DNA from: Bacteroidales bacterium
GTDB taxonomy: Bacteria > Bacteroidota > Bacteroidia > Bacteroidales > UBA932
Reading direction: 5' to 3'
Assembly (NCBI GenBank): GCA_016295455.1
Contig: JAEDLE010000011.1
Coordinates: 1-47,924, forward strand
Length of the DNA stretch: 47,924 nucleotides
Shown: positions 25,548 through 34,507 of the stretch, in pieces
Position numbering within the stretch: the first letter of the stretch is position 1
How the letters are laid out: every line of letters starts with the position of its first letter
Program-made: the position numbers and the translations under genes
Notes under the pieces: model-generated
Told to the model about the DNA's origin: nothing
Databases searched by the model: none
The model's input: only the letters and a program-made list of their open reading frames with translations

Positions 25548-28500
25548 TGTGTTCTTCTGTTTCGAAAGGTTCTTCCTCCTTCGGGACTGCCTGGATGATG
25601 TCCAGGCTGTCCACACTCATCACCCTGATTCTCCGGCCTGTCGAGGAACTGTCGGTCATTTCCCTCAGGGATATGCCTTCCCCGGAGCGACCCTCCTTCT
25701 CCGCGTCAGGGTTGCTCCCCTGGTTTGGGATGTCTTCTGCAGGAAGACCGTCTTCCCCGGAGAGAATCCTCCCCAGGCTGAGGCTGTCCTTTGCGGAAAG
25801 GCTGTCGGGCAGGTTCAGGGCGCTACTGTCCGGGCAGTTGTCACAAGGCAGGTACAGAACAGGAAGGTCCACCAGGTCCTTCAGGTCGAGGCTGTCCAGA
25901 GGTACGGTCGAACCGTCATACGGGTAGTAGAAACTGCCCTCGGCAGGCCTGAGAGGCGCTACGACAGGAAGAGGGCTGTCGGCCGGGGGTATTTCGGTGA
26001 AATCGGGTACATCCTTCATCTGCTGGACATATTCCGCTATGCCGTCCCTTGAAAGCGAGGCCATTATCGGGTTCACGCTCCTGACGGTAACCGAGGAAAT
26101 CTTCCCGGCATAGTCGCTCAGCAGGTCCTTGCCATAGGAATATCTCAACACCAGCAGTCTGGTGAGGGTCTTCGGGTCATCTGACCAGCTCTTGTAGAGG
26201 TTTGAGAGTATGCTCTTGCCGATCTTCAGCTCATCCTCGTCTATGCCTGCTGCTCCCGCGCGGCTTATCGCCTCCCTGATGTGGGCAAGCACGGTCCGGG
26301 CTGAAGTCTCGCAGACCATTGATGCCGGAAGTCCGTCAGTATCAGCCCTTTCCAGCAGAAGGTCCATCACAAGGCTCTCCTCCGGGAACATCAGAATGGA
26401 AGAACGCGCGTCGAGAATCCAGCCATCCTTCGCTGCTGCCTTCGCCACGGCATCCTCCATGAATATGGCGGCGATGTTCGCTGCCATGAAATTCTCCGCC
26501 GTATAGTTGAAGGCGGCGCTCAGCTCCAAGCCCAGGGCAGGCTTGTCCGCCGTACGCACCATCGTGCTGCGGCTCCGTATACGGTTCTCCGCGCCTCTGG
26601 ACCTGTAGGCATATGCCTTGTCTGTCCTGAAGGCCCCGAGATACTGGGTGAGAGTCTTTTTTGTCTGCTCAGGGTCAAGGTCCCCGACTATGATGAGCAC
26701 TCCGTCGTTCATCCTCGAGAAACAGTCATCGTAATAGCGGGCAGCCCTGCGCTGGAAATCATCCTCTAGGGCCAGCTTCCTGCGGTAGCCCGACATCTTC
26801 ATGTCCCTGTTCATCAGGCTGTCCAGCCTGGCCTGAACCGGGTCGTCCGCCATCAGACCCAGGGCTATCCTGTCCCTCAGGAAGCCAAATGCCACCTTGT
26901 CCTCCTCCCTGTCATATGCAAGGGAGATGAGGGATTTGACGAGCAGCGGGAACTTCGGGGACAGGGCGCTTCCGCTTATGGTAAGGTCGGAAATCGAGAC
27001 GGTGGTTTCAAGGGATATGCCGTTGGAGTTGAGCATGTCGTTGAACTCCCTGCCGGACAGGCCGCCCTTGCGGAAGGTTCCGATCAGGTCACCAAGATAA
27101 GCGCTCTCGCCCGGCCGTATGTCCTGCATATATGAATATCCGCCCTTGACGAGCCAGGAGTAGCTGAAATGTCCGTCGTTGCCTACCTGCTTGAAAATCA
27201 CCCTGATGCCGTTGGTGAATGTCCAGGTCTGGCCTCCTGTCAGCGGTTCTGGCATTTCCTGGCGTATCTTGGCCTTGCCGCTGCTTTTCTTGAGCATGCT
27301 GGTGTCGGCCATGAAACAGCGTTCCGCATCCTTCCCGAATGAGCCCCATGCATTCCTGAAAGCGGAGGCCAGAGCCTGAGCGTCAGCCTCAGGGTTATCG
27401 GTCCGGAACTCCAGCCGCAGGTTCCTGTCCCTGTCCAGCAGGGCTGACACGAAATTGTTGAACAGCATGGTGGAGGTCGTGATGTCCATATCCCTCCTGC
27501 TGAAAAAGGCGCTGTTGGTCTTGTCCGAAGCCAGCGAACTGCCGTAGAGGAAGGCGGAAATGCACTTGTCCACACAGCTGGCATTGGTAACCATGTCTAT
27601 CCCGTAGCGGTCCGCCATATTCAGTCTGAATTCATTCTCCGCGGCGCGGAACTCATTCTCCGTCACTCCGTTGGCATCCAGGCTCGAAAGCACTGAAGCC
27701 AGTGAGGCCGCGGCCTTCTCCAAATATGCCTCAGTGGTCCTGATTCCCATCCTGACCTTCTCGTCATAAGGGGTGTCGCCGCTGCCGGTATAGCTGAAAT
27801 CTATTGAGGCATAAGGTATGCGCTCCTTCTCGAGCACGGTCCCCAGGCGTCTGCGCAGGGCTATCTCCAGTTCCTTTGCGTAACGCGAAGACACGAGCGG
27901 AAGCACCGTTGCCATATCCTCCGCAGCACTGCGCGGAGACGAATATTCGGCATATACCCCGACCTTGCCGCAGGCAGGGACCAGCTCCGCTTCCGCCTTG
28001 TCGGAAGGTCGCCATTCGTAAGGTCTTTCCTTTGGGGATGAACTCTTCTTCGGGATGAACATCGAAAGTATGTCCATCTTTCCGCGTATGGCGTCAGGCT
28101 CAATGTCACCTGAAACAATTATCGCCTGATTTTCAGGAGCATACATCTTATCCATCTTTTCGTTGCCCCTGCTGATTATGTCAAATACCAGAAGCAGGGT
28201 CGAGTCCACGATATCGGCCTTCCTGGCCTGCACCAGATTCTCGAAACGGTATATGGTGGCTTCCTCCCCGGCCCTCACGAAACCGGTGGAGGAGGGAAGG
28301 ATGGATTTTCCGTTGAGATATCCGAAAGGACTGTTGTGCGAGAAATGGGGGAGATCCGTGAGCGCCGCCCTGGCAGCCACGGTCACCGAACCTTTCTGCC
28401 GGGGCTCCTCGTCCGCCTTTCCCACCTTCTGCACGAGCGCTATGTCAGCCATGCCTTTGTGGCTGCTGTTCTGCACGATATAATAGTTCACACCGTTCGG

Positions 28501-28623
28501 GAGAGAGCCCGCCCGTATGTTGGAAGCTGCCGGGAGTGAAGGCAGATCTTCGGCTGGCACGATAATTGGGAAGCAGAGCGCCAGGACCAGAAAAGATGCG
28601 ATATGTTTTGTGATTGATTTCAT
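25540..28623 (-). CDS. M16-like secreted protein, zinc motif absent
   Basis: A 1027-residue exported protein with a signal peptide (about 1-24) and the two-lobed layout of M16 (insulinase/pitrilysin-like) peptidases. Lobe one opens with LPNGVNYYIVQN at about 41-52 and lobe two with FTNGIRVIFKQVGN at about 468-481; each lobe has an inactive-type partner half (NEKMDKMYAPENQAIIVSGDIEP; SRMNDGVLIIVGDLDPEQ). In neither lobe is the inverted zinc motif HxxEH (or HxxDH) visible where it should follow the first strand: lobe one has AALTDLPHFS and lobe two SAYLGDLIGTF there. It is therefore probably non-catalytic. The last 110 residues are Ser/Asp-rich and low in complexity. It is coupled to the DUF3109 gene. 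Confidence 0.8.
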   Translation of the reverse strand: MKSITKHIASFLVLALCFPIIVPAEDLPSLPAASNIRAGSLPNGVNYYIVQNSSHKGMADIALVQKVGKADEEPRQKGSVTVAARAALTDLPHFSHNSPFGYLNGKSILPSSTGFVRAGEEATIYRFENLVQARKADIVDSTLLLVFDIISRGNEKMDKMYAPENQAIIVSGDIEPDAIRGKMDILSMFIPKKSSSPKERPYEWRPSDKAEAELVPACGKVGVYAEYSSPRSAAEDMATVLPLVSSRYAKELEIALRRRLGTVLEKERIPYASIDFSYTGSGDTPYDEKVRMGIRTTEAYLEKAAASLASVLSSLDANGVTENEFRAAENEFRLNMADRYGIDMVTNASCVDKCISAFLYGSSLASDKTNSAFFSRRDMDITTSTMLFNNFVSALLDRDRNLRLEFRTDNPEADAQALASAFRNAWGSFGKDAERCFMADTSMLKKSSGKAKIRQEMPEPLTGGQTWTFTNGIRVIFKQVGNDGHFSYSWLVKGGYSYMQDIRPGESAYLGDLIGTFRKGGLSGREFNDMLNSNGISLETTVSISDLTISGSALSPKFPLLVKSLISLAYDREEDKVAFGFLRDRIALGLMADDPVQARLDSLMNRDMKMSGYRRKLALEDDFQRRAARYYDDCFSRMNDGVLIIVGDLDPEQTKKTLTQYLGAFRTDKAYAYRSRGAENRIRSRSTMVRTADKPALGLELSAAFNYTAENFMAANIAAIFMEDAVAKAAAKDGWILDARSSILMFPEESLVMDLLLERADTDGLPASMVCETSARTVLAHIREAISRAGAAGIDEDELKIGKSILSNLYKSWSDDPKTLTRLLVLRYSYGKDLLSDYAGKISSVTVRSVNPIMASLSRDGIAEYVQQMKDVPDFTEIPPADSPLPVVAPLRPAEGSFYYPYDGSTVPLDSLDLKDLVDLPVLYLPCDNCPDSSALNLPDSLSAKDSLSLGRILSGEDGLPAEDIPNQGSNPDAEKEGRSGEGISLREMTDSSSTGRRIRVMSVDSLDIIQAVPKEEEPFETEEHND

Positions 28624-28640
28624 ATTTTGACTCGGAATTA

Positions 28641-28648
28641 CAAAACTA
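28641..28648 (-). promoter_or_regulatory. -7 box of the M16-like gene promoter
   Basis: Minus-strand TAGTTTTG matches TAnnTTTG, 18 bases upstream of the ATG at 28623. No clear -33 partner. Confidence 0.5.
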
Positions 28649-28660
28649 CGAGAATTTTGT

Positions 28661-28668
28661 TATATTTG
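28661..28668 (+). promoter_or_regulatory. -7 box of the TPR gene promoter
   Basis: TATATTTG matches TAnnTTTG; the leader to the ATG at 28753 would be about 80 bases, the longest among the simple promoters here, with no obvious structure. Confidence 0.5.
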
Positions 28669-28752
28669 TCATGTTAGGTCTGTTCCAACAGCAAATAGGA
28701 TACCACGCTACAGACCCGTCAGACTGATTATTAATATTAAATACTGATAACA

Positions 28753-29700
28753 ATGAAACGAATCGTTCTTACTGTCATCGCGGCATTCTTTGCCGCCTGC
28801 ATCGTAAATGCACAGGATCTTGCTTCTGCCACCGAAACATACAACTCAGGTGCGGAGCAGCTTTCTATGGGAAACAAGGAAGCGGCGCTGTCTGCATTCC
28901 AGGAGGCTCTCGCACTCGGTGAGGCCTGCGGAGAAGAGGGCGCTGATCTCGTGGCAAACTGCAAGAGCACGATTCCAAGCCTCATCCTTTCCATCGGCAA
29001 GGAGCTTTACAACGACAAGAATTTCGACGACGCCCTCGCAAAGATTAAGGAAGCTTCAGCAAAAGCAGCTGAATATGGCAACGAGGAAGTGGTAGCCGAG
29101 GTTGCAGACCTTATCCCTGTCATCACCGGAGCCAAGTCAATGGCTGCAGGAACCGACGCATTCAACGCAAAGGATTATGCAAAGGCAGTGGAAAGCTTCA
29201 AGGCTGTCCTCGAATCTGACCCTGAGAACGGTGCGGCTGCCCTCAGAATCGTGCAGTGCCTCTCCAATCTCGGAGACTTCGCCGCTGCAAAGGAGGCCCT
29301 CGCTACCGCTGAGGCCAACGGTCAGGGCGCGAATGCCAAGAAGGTGCTCGGAAGCGCCCTTCTCAAGAAGGCTGCTGCTGACCTGAAGGCAGGCAAGAAC
29401 GCGGATGCCATCGCAGCCGCTGTCGAGTCAGCCGAATATGCAGAGAACGCACAGGCATACCTCATCGCAGGTCAGGCTTCGACCAAGGCCAACAAGGACG
29501 CTGACGCCATCGCAAACTACGAGAAGTACCTCGAGCTCTCACCGGCTGCCAAGAACGCAGGTGCAATCACCTTCACCGTAGCCGCCCTCTATCAGAAGGC
29601 CGGCAACAAGGCAAAGGCTCTCGAGAACTACAAGAAGGTGCTCGCGGATCCTACCTATGGCGCACAGGCCAAGGCACAGGTGGACGCTCTCAGCAAGTAA
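28753..29700 (+). CDS. Exported tetratricopeptide-repeat protein
   Basis: A 315-residue, Ala- and Lys-rich protein with a signal peptide (about 1-20, ending VNAQ) and at least four helical TPR-like units: about 24-60 (AEQLSMGNKEAALSAFQEAL), 72-110, 133-168 (GTDAFNAKDYAKAVESFKAV) and 235-300 (ANKDADAIANYEKYLEL and GNKAKALENYKKVL). TPR proteins act as protein-binding scaffolds; the partner is unknown. Codons here are those of a highly expressed gene (CTC, AAG, GCA/GCC). Only one base separates its stop from the U32 gene start, so the two are likely co-transcribed. Confidence 0.85.
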   Translation: MKRIVLTVIAAFFAACIVNAQDLASATETYNSGAEQLSMGNKEAALSAFQEALALGEACGEEGADLVANCKSTIPSLILSIGKELYNDKNFDDALAKIKEASAKAAEYGNEEVVAEVADLIPVITGAKSMAAGTDAFNAKDYAKAVESFKAVLESDPENGAAALRIVQCLSNLGDFAAAKEALATAEANGQGANAKKVLGSALLKKAAADLKAGKNADAIAAAVESAEYAENAQAYLIAGQASTKANKDADAIANYEKYLELSPAAKNAGAITFTVAALYQKAGNKAKALENYKKVLADPTYGAQAKAQVDALSK

Positions 29701-29701
29701 T

Positions 29702-31582
29702 ATGACTTATCTCGAACTTCTGGCTCCGGCCAGGAACGCTGAAATCGGCATCGCGGCTATAGACTGCGGTGCCGATGCCGTGTATATGGCGGGTCCGTCC
29801 TTCGGCGCCCGTCAGGACGCCTCCAATGAAGTGGCGGAGGTCGCACGGGTCTGCGCCCACGCGGCGCGCTACGGAGCCAGAGTGTTCGTGACCCTCAACA
29901 CCATACTCTACGATTCGGAGCTGGACAGGGCGGAAGAACTGATGCGCAGCCTCGAGAAAGCCGGGGTGAGCGCTTTCATAGTCCAGGACCTGGCCCTGGT
30001 CAGGCTGGCCGCAAAGGCCGGCATCAAGGTTCCTCTCCACGCCTCCACCCAGTGTGCCATACGCACGCCCGAAGCGGCGCGGATGTACTCCAGTCTGGGC
30101 TTTTCCCGTCTGGTGCTGGAGAGACAGCTTTCCCTCGAAGACATCAGGGCTGTCAGGGCCGCCACGGATGCGGAGCTGGAATTCTTCGTTCACGGAGCGC
30201 TCTGCGTATGCTACAGCGGCCAGTGCTACCTTTCGGAACATCTGGCCGGCCGCAGCGCCAACAGGGGAGCCTGCACCCAGGCCTGCAGGTCCCGTTATGA
30301 CCTGGAGGATGCGGAGGGGAATACTCTGGTCAGGAACAAGGCCCTGCTTTCGCTCAAGGACTACAATCTTTCAGACCGTCTTGAAGACCTCGCGGAGGCC
30401 GGGGTCTGCTCTTTCAAGATAGAAGGCCGCCTCAAGAACATCTCCTACGTGCGCAACGTCACCAGAAGCTATTCCCTGGGTCTGGACAGGCTGGTCAGCG
30501 AACATCCTGAAAGATACTGCCGCGCCTCCTACGGCAATGTGGTCAGGGGTTTCAATCCGGATCTCTCCAAGACCTTCAACCGGGGCTATACCGAACTTTT
30601 CCTGGACGGTCGCCGCGGCCGCTGGGCAGCCATGGACATAGCCAAGGGCAGGGGGGAGGAAGTCGGAATGGTCGTGAACGTGAAGCCCGGCCGCCGCGGC
30701 CTCGAGCTGCTAGTCCGCACCCTGCCGGGTGTAAGGCTTGCCAACGGAGACGGATTCACCTTCACCTCCGGTGGCGAGGTGACAGGCTTCAGGGCCGAGC
30801 TCTGCGAGGGCAACACCGTCATATGCAAGGAGGTGCAGGGCATAAGGCCGGGTGTCACGCTCTATCGCAATGTCAGTGCCGCCTTCGAGAGGGAACTCCA
30901 GGCGGGCACCTGCAGCAGGGATATTCCGGCAGAGGTCAGTCTGGCTTTCTCGAGAGATGCCTCAGGCAACCATACGGTTGTGGCTGAAGCTCTTACGGCG
31001 GACGGAAGGAAGGTTTCAGTCAGGCAGGAATGCGGCGGGGTGACCGCCGACAACCAGGACAGGATGCGTTCAATGGCCGAAGTCCAGATGGGAAGGAAGA
31101 CCGGGGATTACGAGTTCACCCTCGTGAAGCTGGTCGGAAGGCCGCTGCCTCTGCTCAGCGCAGCCTCCCTCAACGCCATCAGGCGGGCCCTGGCAGAGGA
31201 ACTGGACCGCACGCAGTGTCTCTGCACCCCGCTCAAGGGTCCGGGCTGCGAGGACTGCAGCTCATCCCTGCTCTCAGGCAGGCATATCGATTACAGGGGG
31301 AATGTTTCCAATGCCCTCTCGAGACAGGTCTGCCTCGACCACGGGGCGGCACAGGTGGATGAGGCCTACGAACTTTCGCACGCAGGCGGTGCCGAACTGA
31401 TGCGCACCAAATACTGCATCAGGTACGAGTTGGGAATGTGCCTGATGCACTCTGACACCAGAAACCGGTCGGAACTTTTCCTGGTCAATAACGGAAGGCG
31501 CCTTGCCCTGGGCTTCGACTGCAGGAACTGTGAGATGACGGTCAGAGAAGCTTCAGGGCTTCCTCATAATCATCGGCGCTGA
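29702..31582 (+). CDS. U32 family protein, RlhA-like (23S rRNA hydroxylation)
   Basis: A 626-residue member of the U32 family, once called collagenase-like peptidases and now known in several cases (RlhA, TrhP, UbiU/V) to be radical-independent hydroxylation proteins with an iron-sulfur cluster. It starts with YLELLAPARNAEIGIAAIDCGADAVYMAG, has LHASTQCAIRTPEAAR at about 118-133 and the cysteine signature FVHGALCVCYSGQCYLSEHLAGRSANRGACTQACR (about 165-199), then a long C-terminal DUF3656-type region and a late CRNC. Size and the DUF3656-like extension point to the RlhA branch, which acts on 23S rRNA C2501, but tRNA hydroxylation remains possible. The ATG at 29702 is one base after the TPR stop; the upstream extension would lie inside that gene. 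Confidence 0.87.
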   Translation: MTYLELLAPARNAEIGIAAIDCGADAVYMAGPSFGARQDASNEVAEVARVCAHAARYGARVFVTLNTILYDSELDRAEELMRSLEKAGVSAFIVQDLALVRLAAKAGIKVPLHASTQCAIRTPEAARMYSSLGFSRLVLERQLSLEDIRAVRAATDAELEFFVHGALCVCYSGQCYLSEHLAGRSANRGACTQACRSRYDLEDAEGNTLVRNKALLSLKDYNLSDRLEDLAEAGVCSFKIEGRLKNISYVRNVTRSYSLGLDRLVSEHPERYCRASYGNVVRGFNPDLSKTFNRGYTELFLDGRRGRWAAMDIAKGRGEEVGMVVNVKPGRRGLELLVRTLPGVRLANGDGFTFTSGGEVTGFRAELCEGNTVICKEVQGIRPGVTLYRNVSAAFERELQAGTCSRDIPAEVSLAFSRDASGNHTVVAEALTADGRKVSVRQECGGVTADNQDRMRSMAEVQMGRKTGDYEFTLVKLVGRPLPLLSAASLNAIRRALAEELDRTQCLCTPLKGPGCEDCSSSLLSGRHIDYRGNVSNALSRQVCLDHGAAQVDEAYELSHAGGAELMRTKYCIRYELGMCLMHSDTRNRSELFLVNNGRRLALGFDCRNCEMTVREASGLPHNHRR

Positions 31583-31742
31583 CCTTCACTTCGATTCCGT
31601 CGATCACGGCATTGATGACAGGGTAGGACGAAGCCTCGCCCAGGACCATTGCAGGTATTCCGTTTGCCCTGAGCATTCCGGCGGTGATTTCCGCCGACTG
31701 CACGCTGCTGAAGCGCGCCACGGTCTTGAATTCTTCTTTCAT
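31542..31742 (-). CDS. Small DUF2007-type protein
   Basis: A 66-residue soluble protein, starting at ATG 31742, with VARFSSVQSAEITAGMLRANGIPAMVLGE near the N-terminus and EVKVSADDYEEALKLL at the end. This is the pattern of DUF2007 (a GlnB-like alpha-beta fold called putative signal-transducing protein), whose function is unknown. Its 3' end overlaps that of the convergent U32 gene by 41 bases. The membrane-protein gene lies 42 bases upstream on the same strand and may share its transcript. Confidence 0.75.
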   Translation of the reverse strand: MKEEFKTVARFSSVQSAEITAGMLRANGIPAMVLGEASSYPVINAVIDGIEVKVSADDYEEALKLL

Positions 31743-31784
31743 GGCGGTGTGAGTTTGGTCGTTTCCGCTTTGTTCCTGCAAAAA

Positions 31785-32252
31785 TCAGGCATCAGGATTC
31801 CTGAACTTGTACTCCAGTCCGCTGCTGAGTCTGACCAGATCCTTTCTCAGACCTTCCATCGTGAAACCGGTGAACGACCTGGTCATGGTGATGTCATCCT
31901 CGAACATCCTGAATATCCTCCTGACGACGCTCCTTGAACGGAAGCGGAGATTCTCTCCCTCCTCGCTGACCAGCATATAACCCCTTTCTTCCATATACGC
32001 GATGATGCCGCCGCGTATTTCGGCATATTCTCCGGGGATTATGGTCTCCTTCTTCATGAAGCCGAAGTACGGATATGCTGCGCTGATGACCACCAGCATC
32101 AGGGCTATCTGCCACAGGGATTCGTATCCCTTCCTGAACATGAGGTCGATATCGGCTTCGACAGCTCCCAGGGCCACCATAAGGACCATGATTATGACGA
32201 AGAGTATCGCGAAATAGAAAAAGTATTTGACTGATCTGCGGAGGTATTTCAT
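31785..32252 (-). CDS. Small membrane protein of unknown function
   Basis: A 155-residue protein with a basic start (MKYLRRSVKYFF), two membrane helices (about 10-30 and 46-62) and a soluble C-terminal domain of about 90 residues rich in Arg and Glu (YMEERGYMLVSEEGENLRFRSRSVVRRIF). I do not recognise the family. The longest frame would start at 32555, but 32252 is preferred: the extension is poor-quality sequence crossing a TATATTTG promoter box (32277-32270 on the minus strand) located just upstream. DUF2007 follows it after 42 bases. Confidence 0.7.
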   Translation of the reverse strand: MKYLRRSVKYFFYFAILFVIIMVLMVALGAVEADIDLMFRKGYESLWQIALMLVVISAAYPYFGFMKKETIIPGEYAEIRGGIIAYMEERGYMLVSEEGENLRFRSRSVVRRIFRMFEDDITMTRSFTGFTMEGLRKDLVRLSSGLEYKFRNPDA

Positions 32253-32269
32253 GATTTTTGCTGTTTCTA

Positions 32270-32277
32270 CAAATATA
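32270..32277 (-). promoter_or_regulatory. -7 box for the small membrane protein gene
   Basis: Minus-strand TATATTTG matches TAnnTTTG, with CTTG (3 of 4 bases of TTTG) about 21 bases upstream. The leader would be about 13 bases. Confidence 0.5.
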
Positions 32278-32341
32278 TGCGAATTTCCCGGGATTCCGGC
32301 AAGCTTGCGCTGACAAGCAGCATCCCGGTCGATTTTTTTGT

Positions 32342-32349
32342 TATTTTTG
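32342..32349 (+). promoter_or_regulatory. -7 box for the coiled-coil protein / hemW pair
   Basis: TATTTTTG matches TAnnTTTG, 31 bases upstream of the ATG at 32380; it overlaps a run of T's, so the -33 element is unclear. Confidence 0.5.
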
Positions 32350-32379
32350 CAGGACGAACATTTATTAATCAGGAAAATT

Positions 32380-33342
32380 ATGGCAGAAGATCCATTGGAG
32401 CGCATTGCGCGTGAAGAGAGGGAAAGGAAGAACAATTCCCTCAGGATGGTCACGATTGTTTTGGCGGCTGTGTGTGCCATCCTGCTGGTGGCACTGGGGT
32501 ACATTACATACAGGAACGCGATGGTCAGAAAGGCAATCCAGGCCAGCGGGACCACTGCGGAGGGCGGCTTCTATACCCTTGTGTCAGAACTCAACGACGA
32601 GAAGCAGGACCTCGTGTCCGAACTTGAGCAGCTCAAGAGTGACTATGACAGCCTCTCCTCGGACTACGATTCCATCAACTCGCAGCTCGACACTTCCAGG
32701 GCTGAGGTTGCCGCTCTTCTCGAGAAGATCAAGAGCACCGATGCGACCAACAGGGCGAAGATGCGCCAGTATGAGAAGGAACTCGGAACCCTCAGGAGCA
32801 TAATGAGGAATTACATAGTCCAGATAGATTCTCTCAACACCTTGAACCACAAGCTGACAGCCGATGTGGCCGAGGCCCGCAGGGAGGTTGCGCAGAGCAG
32901 GAAGGACAACGAGGAGCTCAGCCAGAAGGTGGATGAACTCAGCGGACAGGTTGCAGCCGGCTCGGTCATAAAGGCCAGGGGCATAAGCCTCCACGCCTAC
33001 AATTCTTCCGACAAGGTTACCGACAGGAGCAGCAGGACCGTCAGGCTGATGGCCAGCCTGAGCCTCGTGGAGAACGAGCTCGCGCCCAGAGGCCCGCTCA
33101 CCGTCTATATGAGGGTCAAGGACCCGGACGGCATCATACTCACCAACAGCAGCAGGATTTCCTTCACCTGCGGCGACGAGGCCATGGTGGCATCCGCATC
33201 CCGCGAGGTGGACTACGAAGGCAGCGAGGTTGACCTGAGCATCTATCTCAACGACATCCCGTCGTACACCAGCGGCATCTACACCGTGGAGATGTACACC
33301 GAACAGACTCTCCTCGGAACAGCCGAACTGATGCTCAGATAA
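32380..33342 (+). CDS. Single-pass membrane protein with long coiled coil
   Basis: A 320-residue protein: a charged N-terminus (about 1-20), one membrane helix at about 23-43, then a coiled coil at about 62-205 (LVSELNDEKQDLVSELEQLKSDYDSLSSDYDSINSQL... with a Leu/Ser heptad pattern), and a beta-rich C-terminal domain of about 110 residues (KARGISLHAYNSSDK to the end). Similar proteins are common in Bacteroidetes, without a proven role. The domain would face the periplasm if the helix is oriented with the basic N-terminus inside. The stop overlaps the hemW start (TAATG). The longest frame begins at 32338, inside the promoter box, so the ATG at 32380 is preferred. Confidence 0.8.
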   Translation: MAEDPLERIAREERERKNNSLRMVTIVLAAVCAILLVALGYITYRNAMVRKAIQASGTTAEGGFYTLVSELNDEKQDLVSELEQLKSDYDSLSSDYDSINSQLDTSRAEVAALLEKIKSTDATNRAKMRQYEKELGTLRSIMRNYIVQIDSLNTLNHKLTADVAEARREVAQSRKDNEELSQKVDELSGQVAAGSVIKARGISLHAYNSSDKVTDRSSRTVRLMASLSLVENELAPRGPLTVYMRVKDPDGIILTNSSRISFTCGDEAMVASASREVDYEGSEVDLSIYLNDIPSYTSGIYTVEMYTEQTLLGTAELMLR

Positions 33343-34460
33343 TGATTTACGTCCACGTTCCCTTCTGTCGCAGCTTCTGCACTTACTGCGGGTTCTACTC
33401 CGAACTCACGGGCACGAAGTCCGAAACCCTTTTTTCTGAATATGCCGACGCGCTTGCCGCTGAGGCTTCCGCCAGAAAGGAGGAGATTGAAGGAACGCTG
33501 GATTTGAATACGCTCTACATAGGTGGGGGGACTCCGTCTGTCCTCCCGCTTTCTTTTTTTCATACCCTCGGCGCGGCACTCCCTTACGGCCCCTATCGGG
33601 AATTCACCCTTGAGGTCAATCCCGAGGACATAGTCACGGGAGGAAAGGAATATGCCGATGCCCTTGCCGGACTCGGCGTGACCCGCATCAGCATGGGCGT
33701 CCAGTCCTTCGATGACGGCATACTCCGCTGGATGAACCGCCGCCACGACTCCGCCCGCGCCTTACGCGCCTACGAACTCCTGCGCGAGGCCGGAATCTCC
33801 AATATCAGCATCGACCTCATCTTCGGCATATCCGGAATGGATGACGGAATATGGCAACGTACCCTCGATGCTGCGGTGGATATGGGGGGGCGTGGAGCAC
33901 CGGAGCATATCTCCGCATATCAGCTCTCGGTCGAGGATGGGAGCGCCCTGGAACGTCTCAGGGCCTCCGGGCGTTATGCGGATGAGGATGAGGACAACTG
34001 CAGGAGACAGTATGACCTGCTCTGCCGTCATCTTGCCGACCACGGATACGCTCACTATGAGATATCGAATTTCGCCAGGCCGGGCAGGGAGGCTGTCCAC
34101 AATTCCGCCTACTGGAACCGCAGGCCCTATGTGGGTCTGGGTGCCGGCGCCCACAGCTTCGACGGCAGGATGCGCAGCTGGAACGGAGAGCTGGGGAGCG
34201 GACGGGGCACGTTGCCATATTCAAGTGAAAAAGAGATACTTGGCGATGAGGATGTGCGTACCGAAAGCTTGATGCTGGGGCTTCGTACGGCTGCCGGTGT
34301 GGATGGGCGCTGGTTGAGGGAGAATGCGGATGCCGCCGTGATTGGTAGGCTGCTGGCTGAAGGTCTGCTGGCGGAGGTTGCTGCAGGGGGAGAGGCGCGG
34401 ATACGCATTCCGGAGTCTTCTTTCTTCATTTCAGACGAAATCATAAGGATACTTGTCTGA
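33342..34460 (+). CDS. hemW: Radical SAM heme chaperone HemW
   Basis: HemW binds heme and inserts it into respiratory proteins; it resembles oxygen-independent coproporphyrinogen III oxidase HemN. The 372-residue protein has the iron-sulfur cluster motif C9-x3-C13-x2-C16 in VPFCRSFCTYCGFYS, then GGGTPSVLP (about 64-72), EVNPEDI (about 90-96), RISMGVQSFDDG (about 112-123) and the closing NSAYWNRRPYVGLGAGAHSF. HemN proper has a longer N-terminus and an extra cysteine in the cluster motif, so HemW is the better call. It is translationally coupled to the coiled-coil protein. Confidence 0.88.
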   Translation: MIYVHVPFCRSFCTYCGFYSELTGTKSETLFSEYADALAAEASARKEEIEGTLDLNTLYIGGGTPSVLPLSFFHTLGAALPYGPYREFTLEVNPEDIVTGGKEYADALAGLGVTRISMGVQSFDDGILRWMNRRHDSARALRAYELLREAGISNISIDLIFGISGMDDGIWQRTLDAAVDMGGRGAPEHISAYQLSVEDGSALERLRASGRYADEDEDNCRRQYDLLCRHLADHGYAHYEISNFARPGREAVHNSAYWNRRPYVGLGAGAHSFDGRMRSWNGELGSGRGTLPYSSEKEILGDEDVRTESLMLGLRTAAGVDGRWLRENADAAVIGRLLAEGLLAEVAAGGEARIRIPESSFFISDEIIRILV

Positions 34461-34507
34461 AAAATGACTATCTTTCACGGATAAGACACTAAACAAATAC
34501 CTTATTT

